From: Phycisphaerae bacterium
GTDB taxonomy: Bacteria; Planctomycetota; Phycisphaerae; SM23-33
Assembly (NCBI GenBank): GCA_030745875.1
Contig: JASLNT010000016.1
Location: 1-64,000, forward strand
Length of the DNA stretch: 64,000 nt
Direction of reading: 5' to 3'
Shown: one piece after another, positions 52,289 to 61,056 of the stretch
Layout: each line of letters opens with the position of its first letter
Numbering within the stretch: position 1 is the first letter of the stretch
Translations under genes and position numbers: made by a program
The notes under the pieces: model-generated
Database searches by the model: none
The model's input: only the letters and a program-made list of their open reading frames with translations
What the model was told of the DNA's origin: nothing

Positions 52289-53005
52289 TTACCGTACGGC
52301 CAGGTGGATCAGTTCCGGAATGTCCTCGGCGATATTTCGCAGCTGGGAGTCATCTGCGCCCAGAGGAAGGGATACGTCAAAGGTAATCGTCTCAACATTG
52401 GCTTGGAAGTCGCAGGCGTAGTCAATGTCTTGTATGGTCACGCGTCTGGTCTCCAGTAAGCTTTGCAGGCGTGCTACGTTGTCGGCGTCTCCGGCAGGCA
52501 GCGTTAGAACAAGGATTTTCGAAGTGCGGGACGGGATGCGCCGATCCAGCCGATGCAGAACCATAAGCGTGAAAACCACCAGCAAAGCCGCAAAAACCGC
52601 CACAGCGTACATCCCGAACCCGCACGCCAGTCCGACTGCGGCGGTGCACCACAAGCTTGCTGCGGTTGTTAATCCCTTTACTCCGGTCTCCTGACGCATG
52701 ATGACCCCGGCTCCGAGGAAACCGATGCCCCCCATAACTCCATACGCCATACGGGCCGGATCGACCCGCAACGACCCGGAGCCCGGATTGGCGCCGGCGA
52801 ACTCACGGGCGAAGTGCAAACTGACCACCATCGCCAGCGACGATCCCAACGCCACCAGCAACTGCGTACGGAATCCCGCGTTTCTACCGTGGATTTCCCG
52901 TTCGATTCCGATCAGCGCCCCCAGCGCCGCCGCTACGAGCAGGCGTCCCATAGCGTCCACGTACCAGGTGTCGAGCGGGCTTTCGAGGAAAGTTGCTGCA
53001 ATCAT
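52289..53005 (-). CDS. MgtC/SapB-family membrane protein
   Basis: A 238-residue inner-membrane protein. About five hydrophobic segments lie in the first 150 residues, with the family patterns LLVAAALGALIGIEREIHGR, GFRTQLLVALGSSLAM and GGIGFLGAGVIMR; a soluble C-terminal domain (about 160-238) follows. MgtC-like proteins affect magnesium homeostasis and virulence in pathogens; the role of SapB-type members is unclear. The start at 53005 has no good ribosome binding site. It stands alone between hemB and the coiled-coil gene on the same strand. Confidence 0.85.
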   Translation of the reverse strand: MIAATFLESPLDTWYVDAMGRLLVAAALGALIGIEREIHGRNAGFRTQLLVALGSSLAMVVSLHFAREFAGANPGSGSLRVDPARMAYGVMGGIGFLGAGVIMRQETGVKGLTTAASLWCTAAVGLACGFGMYAVAVFAALLVVFTLMVLHRLDRRIPSRTSKILVLTLPAGDADNVARLQSLLETRRVTIQDIDYACDFQANVETITFDVSLPLGADDSQLRNIAEDIPELIHLAVR

Positions 53006-53077
53006 GTCGGTGGCTCGATCAAATTGCGCGTTACAGCAACGCGCCGGGCCCTGAGGCCTGCGCGGGTGTCTCGGGTC

Positions 53078-54127
53078 TTACTTGTGGGCTTTCGACTTCA
53101 TTGCGTCGAGCTTGCCCCGCACTTCCTGCGCCATTCTACTGTTTGGGAACTCGCGAATGATCTCCTCACCGGCCGAGATTGCTTCGTCCCATTCCTGGTC
53201 GTTAACCGAGATGGCGAACTGTACGCCAAGCTGGCGGAGCCGGGCCTTGAATACTCCACGCGCCGATTCCTGGAGCGCGGCGCCTTCTTCCGGAGTCAGG
53301 TAGCGGTCCAGCACTCGCAACAGCCCCATACCGCGGTCGATGTCGTTCTTTCGCACCGCCTCACCGTATTCCTGCAGGAGGCGTTTCTTGTAGGCGGTCT
53401 GGGCGTCTGCTATTCGCTGGGGGAGGGCGGCGATCTTATCATTTTCCGGGAAGAGCTTGAGTATGCGGTTGGTCTCGCGACGCGCGCGGTCCCACTGCTG
53501 CTCGTCCAGCAGCGACAGGATCCGGTTTATCGCTACTTCGATCTTCTCGTCGATTGTAGCTTCTTGCGACTGCTTCACCTCCAGGCGCAGACGGGCGGCT
53601 TCTTCGGTGTATCCAAGATCGTTTTCGATGGAGTCGATCATGGCTTTGGCCGAATCGTACTGCTGGCGCATCAGGTCGTGGTGCACCGCCTCTCGAACAG
53701 CCAAAATCTCTTTTTCGCGATAGAGCAGGCTTTTGGCTTTGTCGGAGAGGGTGGCTAGTTCCTGCAGATTGTCGTGAATTCCCGCGGAATCGGACATGAG
53801 AGATTCAATTTGCTCCAATCGCGAGATCATCACCGAGGTGCGGTATGCGTTCGATTCGACCGCCAGGAACATCTGCAGGACCCCGTATCCCAGAACGCAC
53901 AGCAGAGCCCCCGCCAACTCGCCAACCAACGCCATAAGCAGACACGGAACGACCATCCATGGTTCGGGCAGCATCAGGGCTTTGGCGACCGCTTCGGCCT
54001 CCACCATGGCGAAACCCAGGGATATGATGGTCGAAATCGCCATCAGGGAGAGCAATCCCAGGCAGGCGATCAGCGCGACTCGCGCGAGTTTCCGGATCCA
54101 GTCGAAACGTTCGTTCTGTTCTGTCAT
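53078..54127 (-). CDS. Membrane-anchored TPR/coiled-coil protein
   Basis: A 349-residue protein. Two long hydrophobic helices (residues about 15-42 and 57-90) anchor it; the rest is cytosolic or periplasmic and highly helical, with TPR-like repeats (LLDEQQWDRARRETNRILKL and AISVNDQEWDEAISAGEEII, each ending in FP). This shape suggests a scaffold. GGAGTG precedes the ATG. No enzyme motif was recognised. It is divergent from pheA. Confidence 0.6.
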   Translation of the reverse strand: MTEQNERFDWIRKLARVALIACLGLLSLMAISTIISLGFAMVEAEAVAKALMLPEPWMVVPCLLMALVGELAGALLCVLGYGVLQMFLAVESNAYRTSVMISRLEQIESLMSDSAGIHDNLQELATLSDKAKSLLYREKEILAVREAVHHDLMRQQYDSAKAMIDSIENDLGYTEEAARLRLEVKQSQEATIDEKIEVAINRILSLLDEQQWDRARRETNRILKLFPENDKIAALPQRIADAQTAYKKRLLQEYGEAVRKNDIDRGMGLLRVLDRYLTPEEGAALQESARGVFKARLRQLGVQFAISVNDQEWDEAISAGEEIIREFPNSRMAQEVRGKLDAMKSKAHK

Positions 54128-54296
54128 AATTTCACTCCATTGGGCGGCTCGATTGCTTTGTCGGCGCTTCGATAACCTGTGGTTCAGCGTTCAACTTACC
54201 GCCCACGGGTGCTTTAGCTCCGCTTATCGAGCCTGACATTATGGAACATCGGACTATCAATCCGTCGATCATTACTTAATTGTAGCGCAAAAACTC

Positions 54297-54325
54297 TTGA
54301 CCAATTGGACTTAACAGGGTAAAAG
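54297..54325 (+). promoter_or_regulatory. Putative promoter of pheA
   Basis: TTGACC (54297-54302), a 17-base spacer and TAAAAG (54320-54325). The -10 is weak. It lies about 55 bases before the pheA ATG. Confidence 0.3.
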
Positions 54326-54379
54326 AGCCGATCTGTGTCCCCGTGGGGCACTTGCGCGCTTTAAGGAATCAACAGTAAC

Positions 54380-55480
54380 ATGGCCACCGACGAGCAATCG
54401 AACATACAAGACCTGGGTCAGCTCCGCAAGCAAATTGACGGGCTGGACACCCAGATCATAGACCTGCTGAATCAGCGGGCCGAGGTCGTTGTGAAAATAG
54501 GGGAGGCCAAGCAGTTGTGCGGAACGCCTATCTACGCGCCCGACCGCGAGCATGCCGTGCTGAAAAGGCTCGAAGACCTTAACAGGGGTCCGCTGCCGCA
54601 AAAAACTCTCAGGGCGATTTATAGAGAATTAATGAGCGGATCGTTCGCTCTGGAAAAACCGCTTCGCATTGGATACCTCGGACCCGAGGGCAGTTTCTCT
54701 AACATCGCCGCCGTACGCAAGTTCGGAGGCTCGGTTGACCATATACCGCTGGCCGATATTCGCGCCGTGTTCGAGGAAGTGTCTCTGGGACGCTGCGATC
54801 TGGGTGTTGTGCCTATCGAAAACAGTGTTGGAGGAGGCGTTGTAGACACTCTGGACAGCTTCATAGACTCACACGTGCACATATGCGCCGAGGTCCTGGT
54901 GGAAGTGCATCACAACCTTCTGGCCAGTTGCGCTGCCGATGAAATCACCACAATCGCATCGAAACCGGATGTTTTCGCACAGTGCCGAAACTGGCTGTCG
55001 TCTCGCTTCAAGCAGACAGCGCTTCTTCCGGTCGCCAGCACCGCCAAGGCCGCCGAAATGGCGTCCGGACGACAGGGCCTGGCGGCGATTGGTTCCTCGC
55101 TGGCGGCGGAAATATACGACTTGAGAATCGTTTTCGCCGGTATAGAGGACAAAGTTGACAATATGACGCGGTTCTTTGTTATCTCCAAAACTCCGGCAGG
55201 ACGAACCGGAGACGACAAGACCGCACTGGTGTTCACCTCGGCCCACCGGGCCGGAGCGCTGGTGGACGTGCTGAACGTGTTCAGCCGCCAGAACATCAAC
55301 CTTACGAATATCATCACCAGACCGTCGATGAAACGGAACTGGGAGTACTACTTCTTTGTCAACGCCGAAGGGCATTACGAAGATCCCAACTTCGCCGACG
55401 CCCTGGAGGAGGCTCGCGGGCTCTGCGGTGAGTTGCATGTGCTCGGAAGCTTCCCGCGCGCCACCGAGCCTATAGGGTAG
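54380..55480 (+). CDS. pheA: Bifunctional chorismate mutase / prephenate dehydratase
   Basis: A 366-residue P-protein of phenylalanine synthesis. Residues about 10-90 form the AroQ-type chorismate mutase (QLRKQIDGLDTQIIDLLNQR, with Arg and Lys residues that hold chorismate). Residues 95-275 form the prephenate dehydratase (IGYLGPEGSFSNIAA, VVPIENSVGGGVVDTLD, and the Thr motif as DNMTRFFVIS). Residues about 285-360 are an ACT domain for Phe feedback (LVFTSAHRAGALVDVLNVFS). AAGGA precedes the ATG. A likely lead gene for tpiA and secG 106 bases downstream. Confidence 0.95.
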   Translation: MATDEQSNIQDLGQLRKQIDGLDTQIIDLLNQRAEVVVKIGEAKQLCGTPIYAPDREHAVLKRLEDLNRGPLPQKTLRAIYRELMSGSFALEKPLRIGYLGPEGSFSNIAAVRKFGGSVDHIPLADIRAVFEEVSLGRCDLGVVPIENSVGGGVVDTLDSFIDSHVHICAEVLVEVHHNLLASCAADEITTIASKPDVFAQCRNWLSSRFKQTALLPVASTAKAAEMASGRQGLAAIGSSLAAEIYDLRIVFAGIEDKVDNMTRFFVISKTPAGRTGDDKTALVFTSAHRAGALVDVLNVFSRQNINLTNIITRPSMKRNWEYYFFVNAEGHYEDPNFADALEEARGLCGELHVLGSFPRATEPIG

Positions 55481-55585
55481 TCTGATTGATGATTCGCCCG
55501 GGCGAAAACGGGCTTCCACGGAACTTTCGGCGGCCTGCTTTGTCGCCGATTATGAAAGATCGATTTTTCCGAGAAAGGAATACAA

Positions 55586-56344
55586 ATGTCGAGAAAGTTG
55601 TTCATAGCAGGTAACTGGAAGATGAATTCCTCCGCGGCCTCCAGTGTGGAGGTGGCCGGCGGGATGGCTGCACAGTTAGGTTCGGTCGACGCGGTCGATC
55701 TGGCGATATGCCCTCCGTTCGTTTACATACCGGGCGTAGTCGAGGCGTTCAAAGGCTCGAATATCGGTGTCGGGGCTCAGAACATGTACTTCGAGGACAA
55801 CGGAGCCTTCACCGGCGAGATTTCCGGGCAAATGCTCAAGGATATAGGTTGTCGCTACGTTATTCTGGGTCACAGCGAGCGGCGCCACGTTCTGGGCGAG
55901 ACAGACCAGTTAATAAACACCAAGATCAAGAAAGCCCTGTCCGACGGGCTTGAAATCATGTTCTGCGTTGGCGAACTCCTTGAAGAGCGCAAAGCCGACC
56001 AGACCACCGCAGTAGTTACCAGGCAAGTCACCGAAGGCCTGAAAGATATTTCGCGCGATGCGATGAGCAGCATCACAATCGCCTACGAACCGGTTTGGGC
56101 TATCGGAACCGGTGAGACCGCGACGCCCGAGCAGGCCCAGGAAGTTCACGCGATGACTCGCGGTCTGATCGGCGAGTTGTACGACAGCGAACTTGCCCAA
56201 GCCGTTCGTATCCAATACGGCGGTTCGGTTAAACCCGGGAACGCAGCCGAACTGCTCGGTTGCCCGGATGTGGACGGCGCACTGGTGGGCGGCGCCAGCC
56301 TGACGGTTGAAGATTTCGCCGGAATCGTGAATTCCGTACTTTAG
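55586..56344 (+). CDS. tpiA: Triosephosphate isomerase
   Basis: A 252-residue TIM-barrel glycolytic enzyme. Catalytic Lys is in FIAGNWKMNSS, His in VILGHSERRHV, Glu in IAYEPVWAIGTG, and the phosphate loops are IQYGGSVKPGNAAEL and GALVGGASL. Length is normal. AAGGA is ahead of the ATG. It lies directly ahead of secG (11 bases), a gene order common in bacteria. Confidence 0.97.
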   Translation: MSRKLFIAGNWKMNSSAASSVEVAGGMAAQLGSVDAVDLAICPPFVYIPGVVEAFKGSNIGVGAQNMYFEDNGAFTGEISGQMLKDIGCRYVILGHSERRHVLGETDQLINTKIKKALSDGLEIMFCVGELLEERKADQTTAVVTRQVTEGLKDISRDAMSSITIAYEPVWAIGTGETATPEQAQEVHAMTRGLIGELYDSELAQAVRIQYGGSVKPGNAAELLGCPDVDGALVGGASLTVEDFAGIVNSVL

Positions 56345-56355
56345 AGAGAGACAAA

Positions 56356-57240
56356 ATGGGTTATCTAATTGCCGTACTGTTCATAATCACCTGCGTCCTG
56401 CTGATTCTCATCGTCCTTCTGCAAAAGGGACGCGGCGGCGGGCTCGGAGCCGCCCTCGGCGGAGCCGGATCGGCGGCTTTCGGAACGAAGGTCGGAGACA
56501 TGATGACATGGGTCACCATCGTGCTGACTGCGATGTTCCTGCTGCTGGCGATCGCGGGGGCGCTGTACTTCAGACCGCCTCCGGTTATCGCTGGAGAACC
56601 CACTTTCCAACCGGACGGGAGCAGGGCGATCACGGAAGATATTCGAGTGACGATCGAACCGGCGTCCGATTCCGATGGAGATACGATATGGTACACCACC
56701 GACGGGAGCAAACCGTCAAGGAACAACGGCGACCAGTATCGAAACGCCTTTGTCGTTTCGGCGGGAACCACCGTTAAGGCCATCGCCTACCCGCAACGAG
56801 GCGATCCCAGCAAGGTCGTTACGGCGACATATCGCGCTCCCCAGCCGATGAGACCGATGCTTGACCCCATGCCCAATCCGCAAAAGCCCATAACCGGTCC
56901 TACGACCGTGACCATCACCGCCGGTGAGAAAACCGACAAGGTCTTCTATACAACCAACGGCGACGAACCGACCGAGAGCAGCAGACCGTACACGGCGCCT
57001 ATTTCCGTGCTTCCCAAAATGACGCTGAAGGTCAGGGCTTTTGCCCCGAACGCCGAGCCCAGTGAAATAGTCGAGGTCACCTACGGTCTGCAGGGGCTTG
57101 TCACGCCTCCGGTCACCACGCAACCGGCGCCGAAGGTTCCGACGACGACGACCGCCCCGGCTCCGAAGGTTCCGACGACGACGACCGCTCCGACTCCGAC
57201 GACGACCACCGCTCCGGCGCCGGTGGGAGTGGGACAATAG
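56356..57240 (+). CDS. secG: SecG translocase subunit with two fused chitobiase-C-terminal-like domains
   Basis: A 294-residue protein, about four times a normal SecG. Residues 1-75 are SecG: membrane helix 3-23, the loop LQKGRGGGLGAALGGAGSAA followed by FGTK, and helix 51-71. After it come two domains of the chitobiase/beta-hexosaminidase C-terminal (CHB_HEX/FN3-associated) type at about 80-160 (DTIWYTTDGSKPSRNNG) and 170-237 (DKVFYTTNGDEPTESS). The tail (about 240-290) is Thr/Pro-rich with repeated APKVPTTTT. By SecG topology this extension lies outside the membrane. It sits between tpiA and yicC. Confidence 0.88.
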   Translation: MGYLIAVLFIITCVLLILIVLLQKGRGGGLGAALGGAGSAAFGTKVGDMMTWVTIVLTAMFLLLAIAGALYFRPPPVIAGEPTFQPDGSRAITEDIRVTIEPASDSDGDTIWYTTDGSKPSRNNGDQYRNAFVVSAGTTVKAIAYPQRGDPSKVVTATYRAPQPMRPMLDPMPNPQKPITGPTTVTITAGEKTDKVFYTTNGDEPTESSRPYTAPISVLPKMTLKVRAFAPNAEPSEIVEVTYGLQGLVTPPVTTQPAPKVPTTTTAPAPKVPTTTTAPTPTTTTAPAPVGVGQ

Positions 57241-57279
57241 CGTAAACGCTACGCAGGAACAGCACAGGACACCAGATAT

Positions 57280-58161
57280 ATGCTGCAGTCCATGACAGGA
57301 TTTGGAGCCGCTCAAGGCCACTGCGACGGTGTTGATTACACCGTGGAGCTGCGCGCAGTAAACCATCGATATCTCAAAATATCGGTGAAACTGCCCGATA
57401 TCTGGGCGTCGGCTGAGGCGGACATCGAGAATCTGCTGCGGGACAAACTGCAACGCGGGAGCATCGGTATCACGGTCAGGATGAGGCTGTCGGACGAAAA
57501 AGCCGCCTACACCGTGAACACCGAAGCGATGAGGAAGTACATCGACCAGGTAAAGGGGCTCCGCGCAGACGGCGAGGATTATCTCTCGATCGATATGGCG
57601 ATGCTGATGGCTCTTCCGGGCGTGTGCAATCCGCCTCGCATGGACGAACTGCGGGAGCAAACTTGCGGTGAACTAATGAACCTGATCGCCCAGGCGATCG
57701 ATAGTCTGCTGGAAATGCGGTCTCGCGAAGGCCAGGCCGTTCAGTCCGACCTGCTGTCGCAATGCGACCAGATCGAAGCCAGCCTCGGTCTGGCCGGGGC
57801 CCGCAGCCCGCTGGTTGTTGAAGAGTACCACAAACGTCTCCGCGAGCGCGTTGAAGGGCTCATAGGAGCCGCTAGAATAGATATCGATCAGGATTATCTC
57901 GCACGCGAGGTCGCCGTATTCGCCGATCGCTGCGACATCAACGAAGAAATATCCCGCCAGAACGGGCACCTGCAGCAGTTCAGGGAAACCTGCTGCAGCG
58001 ACGAGCCCGTCGGGCGGAAACTGGATTTCATCGCCCAGGAGATGCTTCGCGAAGCCAACACGATAGCGTCCAAGGCTAATGATTCCGAAATTGCGCGGGC
58101 TGTGGTCGATATGAAGACCGCTGTCGACCGAATCAAGGAACAGGTTCAGAACGTACTGTGA
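57280..58161 (+). CDS. yicC: YicC-family endoribonuclease
   Basis: A 293-residue protein of the YicC family, shown in E. coli to be an endoribonuclease acting on some small RNAs. The N-terminal MLQSMTGFGAAQG, the VELRAVNHRYLKISVKLPD stretch and the C-terminal Glu-rich DUF1732 part (ELDFIAQEMLREANTIASK, read here as KLDFIAQEM) are all present. AGGA lies before the ATG. It overlaps nothing but sits four bases before gmk, as in many genomes where yicC, gmk, rpoZ and coaBC are neighbours. Confidence 0.92.
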   Translation: MLQSMTGFGAAQGHCDGVDYTVELRAVNHRYLKISVKLPDIWASAEADIENLLRDKLQRGSIGITVRMRLSDEKAAYTVNTEAMRKYIDQVKGLRADGEDYLSIDMAMLMALPGVCNPPRMDELREQTCGELMNLIAQAIDSLLEMRSREGQAVQSDLLSQCDQIEASLGLAGARSPLVVEEYHKRLRERVEGLIGAARIDIDQDYLAREVAVFADRCDINEEISRQNGHLQQFRETCCSDEPVGRKLDFIAQEMLREANTIASKANDSEIARAVVDMKTAVDRIKEQVQNVL

Positions 58162-58164
58162 ACC

Positions 58165-58755
58165 GTGCGGGATGGCGGCGAATTGAACGAGCGGTCCGAA
58201 AAAGGTAAACTAATAGTCATCACCGGCCCATCGGGCGTCGGGAAGAGCAGCATTGTTTCCGAAGTCCGCCGGCGCACCGACGCGGAGTTCAGCGTTTCGG
58301 CGACGACGCGCAAACCTCGCCCCGGCGAGCGGGACGAGGTAGACTACTATTTCATCGATCGCGACACGTTCGGGCGAATGGTTGACGCCGGTGAAATGCT
58401 GGAATGGGCCGAAGTGTTCGGTCAGTGCTACGGAACGCCCGCGGCGCCCGTGCTCGAGGCGGTGAGCGGCGGTAAGAAGGTTATACTTGAGATTGACGTT
58501 CAGGGCGGTGTTCAGGTCGCCCGGAAAGTTCCGGACGCTACGTTCATTCTGATCGCGCCGCCGAATATGACAGAGTTGAAAGACAGGCTCACCGGACGCG
58601 GAAGCGAAACGCAGCAACAGATAGACAAACGACTTGGCGAGGCCGAAAACGAGCTTCGCATAGCCAGAGAGTCTGGCGTATACACACACGAAATAATAAA
58701 CGATGACCTAGAGACCGCTATCCAAAAGGTCGTGGTTGCGATTAACCAGGAGTAG
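58165..58755 (+). CDS. gmk: Guanylate kinase
   Basis: A 196-residue kinase that makes GDP from GMP. The P loop is VITGPSGVGKSS; VSATTRKPRPGERDEVDYYF is the GMP-binding part, ILEIDVQGGVQV and the lid RLTGRGSETQQQIDKRL follow. The start GTG 58165 has no good ribosome binding site; TTG 58183 (GGCGGCGAA upstream) would also keep every motif, so the first residues are uncertain. Translation is probably coupled to yicC, whose stop is four bases away. rpoZ follows by eight bases. Confidence 0.95.
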   Translation: MRDGGELNERSEKGKLIVITGPSGVGKSSIVSEVRRRTDAEFSVSATTRKPRPGERDEVDYYFIDRDTFGRMVDAGEMLEWAEVFGQCYGTPAAPVLEAVSGGKKVILEIDVQGGVQVARKVPDATFILIAPPNMTELKDRLTGRGSETQQQIDKRLGEAENELRIARESGVYTHEIINDDLETAIQKVVVAINQE

Positions 58756-58763
58756 TTGCAGAG

Positions 58764-59000
58764 ATGATTGAGGACCTCAGAAACGAAGATCTGATCAAGA
58801 AAGTCGGTGGTAAGTTCAAACTGACCGCACTGATCCAGCGTCGATTGAATGAACTCGTGCACGGCGCACGCCCGCTTGTCGAGAAAGAACCTGGAATGAC
58901 CGATATTGAAGTGGTTGTTCGAGAAATTCGCGAAGACAGGATTGGGATCGACTACGACGCCTCGGGCGTAACACGCCCCAAAGACGCTCGGGCCGAATAG
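58764..59000 (+). CDS. rpoZ: RNA polymerase omega subunit
   Basis: A 78-residue protein that helps RpoC fold and joins RNA polymerase. It has the omega core LIKKVGGKFKLTALIQRRLNELVHG-like pattern (KVGGKFKLTALIQRRLNEL), a conserved Arg-Arg-x-x-x-Leu, and lies directly after gmk, the standard position. AGGAG at 58749-58753 precedes the ATG. The C-terminal part (TDIEVVVREIREDRIGIDY) is somewhat different from the E. coli version. Confidence 0.88.
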   Translation: MIEDLRNEDLIKKVGGKFKLTALIQRRLNELVHGARPLVEKEPGMTDIEVVVREIREDRIGIDYDASGVTRPKDARAE

Positions 59001-59082
59001 CCCCGCCGCACGTTGACCCGGACCGGCGATCCGACCGGACCGGACGCATCGGAAATCGGCGCCGCGGGCCCGGAGTTATGAT

Positions 59083-59718
59083 ATGTCTGCGACCGACAGA
59101 AACCAGACCGATCAAACGAATCAACCGGACGACGGCGACCAGCCGCTGGCGCGCCGCGACCTGCTGCTCTGCGTGACCGGGGGGATCGCTTGCTACAAAT
59201 CCGCCGATCTCGCCAGCAAGCTCACCAAATCCGGAGCCTCCGTAACCGTCGCGATGACCGAAAACGCCTGCCGATTCGTAGCTCCCCTGACATTCCAGGC
59301 CGTCACGCGAAACAGAGTTTTCACGGACCTCTGGCCGGATGTTCAGGACCACGATTCGGGACACATCTCACTTACCGAGCGCGCCGATCTGATGATTGTC
59401 GCGCCCGCCACCGCAAACATGCTCGGGAAGATCGCCTGGGGCATAGCTGACGATCTGGTTTCGACGATGGCGATGTCCTCGTCGGGAGCCTGCGAAATGC
59501 TCGTCGCTCCGGCGATGAACAGTCGCATGTGGAGTTCGCCCGCGCTGCAGACCAACATCAAAACGCTCGCGGGGCGAGGCGTGCATTTCATCGGTCCTAA
59601 CGAGGGGCGCCTGGCCTGCGGGACCACCGGACCGGGCCGAATGGCCGAACCGGACGAAATACTCACCGCCATTATCAGCCTCCTGGACCAGACCTCGCCA
59701 AAGTCCGCCGGAACCTGA
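59083..59718 (+). CDS. coaC: Phosphopantothenoylcysteine decarboxylase (CoaC part only)
   Basis: A 211-residue flavoprotein of coenzyme A synthesis. It has the HFCD fold patterns LLCVTGGIACYKSADL, catalytic His in SGHISLTERAD, APATANMLGKIAWGIADDL, the APAMNSRMW motif and GRLACGTTGPGRM (clamp with active Cys). In most bacteria CoaC is fused to CoaB (about 400 residues); here the protein ends at the CoaC boundary, so CoaB must be separate. The first 24 residues are polar and probably disordered. It follows rpoZ at the position where coaBC is usually found. Confidence 0.9.
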   Translation: MSATDRNQTDQTNQPDDGDQPLARRDLLLCVTGGIACYKSADLASKLTKSGASVTVAMTENACRFVAPLTFQAVTRNRVFTDLWPDVQDHDSGHISLTERADLMIVAPATANMLGKIAWGIADDLVSTMAMSSSGACEMLVAPAMNSRMWSSPALQTNIKTLAGRGVHFIGPNEGRLACGTTGPGRMAEPDEILTAIISLLDQTSPKSAGT

Positions 59719-59825
59719 CCTGTTCGGTTTTACAGTGCGCCGAGGATCGTAAGAACCGCACTCCTGGTTAACCGCGTTTGAGGCGTTCCGGATCGCAGCG
59801 CCAAGAGGACAAACGGAACAGTCCA

Positions 59826-60881
59826 ATGAATTCGAAAGAGAGAGTTCTCACCTCAATCGCCCGCCAGGTCCCCGACCGCATCCCGGTTGATTTCTCAGCC
59901 AACCGGGCGACGCTGCAGCGATTGATGTCTGACTTCGGCGCGAGCGACTACGCCGATCTCCTGGGGAACCTCAAGGTTGATATCGTCGATCTGCGGGGCG
60001 TGGTTGATCCGACGTACCGCGGGCCGGCGCCCGAGAGGGTTTCCCGCCCGAACGGTGTGGTCGAGAACTTCTGGGGCATGCGAACCAAAACCGTGGAAAC
60101 CGCGACCGGGCCGGAGGATTGCTATTGTGATTTTATCCTCGCCGACGCTGAGACTGCGGACGAACTGGCCGAACATCGCTGGCCGGAAGTTGACTGGTTC
60201 GATTTTGCGGACTTCAGCGACCGTTTGGAACCCTGGGCGGACCTGGCGATAATGGCCTCGGGCCCGAGCGTATGGCAGCACGCCACGTTCCTGCGGGGGA
60301 TCGAGAACATGCTGACCGATCTTATCGCCGCCCCGGACATCGTCGAATTCCTCATGGATCGATTCACGGACTTCTACGTGGAGTATTTCGACCGCATGCT
60401 CAGTTGCGCCGGTGGGAGAATAGACATCCTCCGCATAGCCGACGATCTGGCGATGCAGGATCGGTTGATGGTGAGCCCCGGGCATTTCGACGGGTTCTTC
60501 GCACCGCGGTTGAAGAAGCTGATCGACATGGCCCACAGTCACCGCGTGCATGTTATGCACCATTCCTGCGGCGCGGTTGTTCCTCTTATAGAGCGGTTGA
60601 TCGATTTGGGCGTCGATATTCTCGACCCGATCCAGGTGACTGCGACCGGTATGGACCCGCGGAGCCTGAAGTCAGCGTTCGGCGATCGTCTCTGCCTGCA
60701 CGGAGCGATCGACACCCAGCACCTGCTTCCGCGAGGATCGCCCGACGACGTTTCCACCGCCGTGCGGCGCACAATCGATGAGCTCGGACCGGACGGTTTC
60801 ATATTGAGCCCCAGCCACGTACTCCAGACAGATGTTTCGACCGCAAACGTACGGGCCTTGTACCAGGCAGATCGCTCCTGA
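59826..60881 (+). CDS. URO-D-fold protein, third copy (MtaA/CmuA-like)
   Basis: A 351-residue protein of the uroporphyrinogen decarboxylase superfamily. The start MNSKERVLTSIARQVPDRIP is the typical opening of methylcobamide:CoM methyltransferase-like members. WQHATFLRGIENMLTDLI, LRIADDLAMQDRLMVSP, VMHHSCGAVVPLIERLIDLG (His and Cys as likely zinc ligands) and LHGAIDTQHLLPRG follow. The Arg motif of HemE is absent. It stands about 110 bases after coaC. A role in methyl transfer with a corrinoid protein is inferred; no corrinoid protein gene is nearby. Confidence 0.8.
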   Translation: MNSKERVLTSIARQVPDRIPVDFSANRATLQRLMSDFGASDYADLLGNLKVDIVDLRGVVDPTYRGPAPERVSRPNGVVENFWGMRTKTVETATGPEDCYCDFILADAETADELAEHRWPEVDWFDFADFSDRLEPWADLAIMASGPSVWQHATFLRGIENMLTDLIAAPDIVEFLMDRFTDFYVEYFDRMLSCAGGRIDILRIADDLAMQDRLMVSPGHFDGFFAPRLKKLIDMAHSHRVHVMHHSCGAVVPLIERLIDLGVDILDPIQVTATGMDPRSLKSAFGDRLCLHGAIDTQHLLPRGSPDDVSTAVRRTIDELGPDGFILSPSHVLQTDVSTANVRALYQADRS

Positions 60882-60897
60882 GGACTTCGGCGGTTGC

Positions 60898-60964
60898 CCG
60901 TGTCGAAGATCCGCCTGCGGCGGAGCGGAGCGGAACAGAGACTTGCTCACGGATGTCCCCGGAA
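60898..60964 (-). repeat. Dispersed repeat, copy A
   Basis: On the minus strand: CCGGGGACATCCGTGAGCAA, then GTCTCTGTTCCGC, and after a short variable part AGGCGGATCTTCGACACGG. Both blocks recur in copy C at 63275-63330 and the first block also in copy B. Orientation is opposite to B and C. Confidence 0.75.
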
Positions 60965-61056
60965 CTCCCCGGAACGTCATTAATCCGAGTCAAAGTTACC
61001 CAGTCGACGCGTGCCGCTTGTTCCCGGCCCTAGTCTGAAATGCTGGCCTTTGCGCA

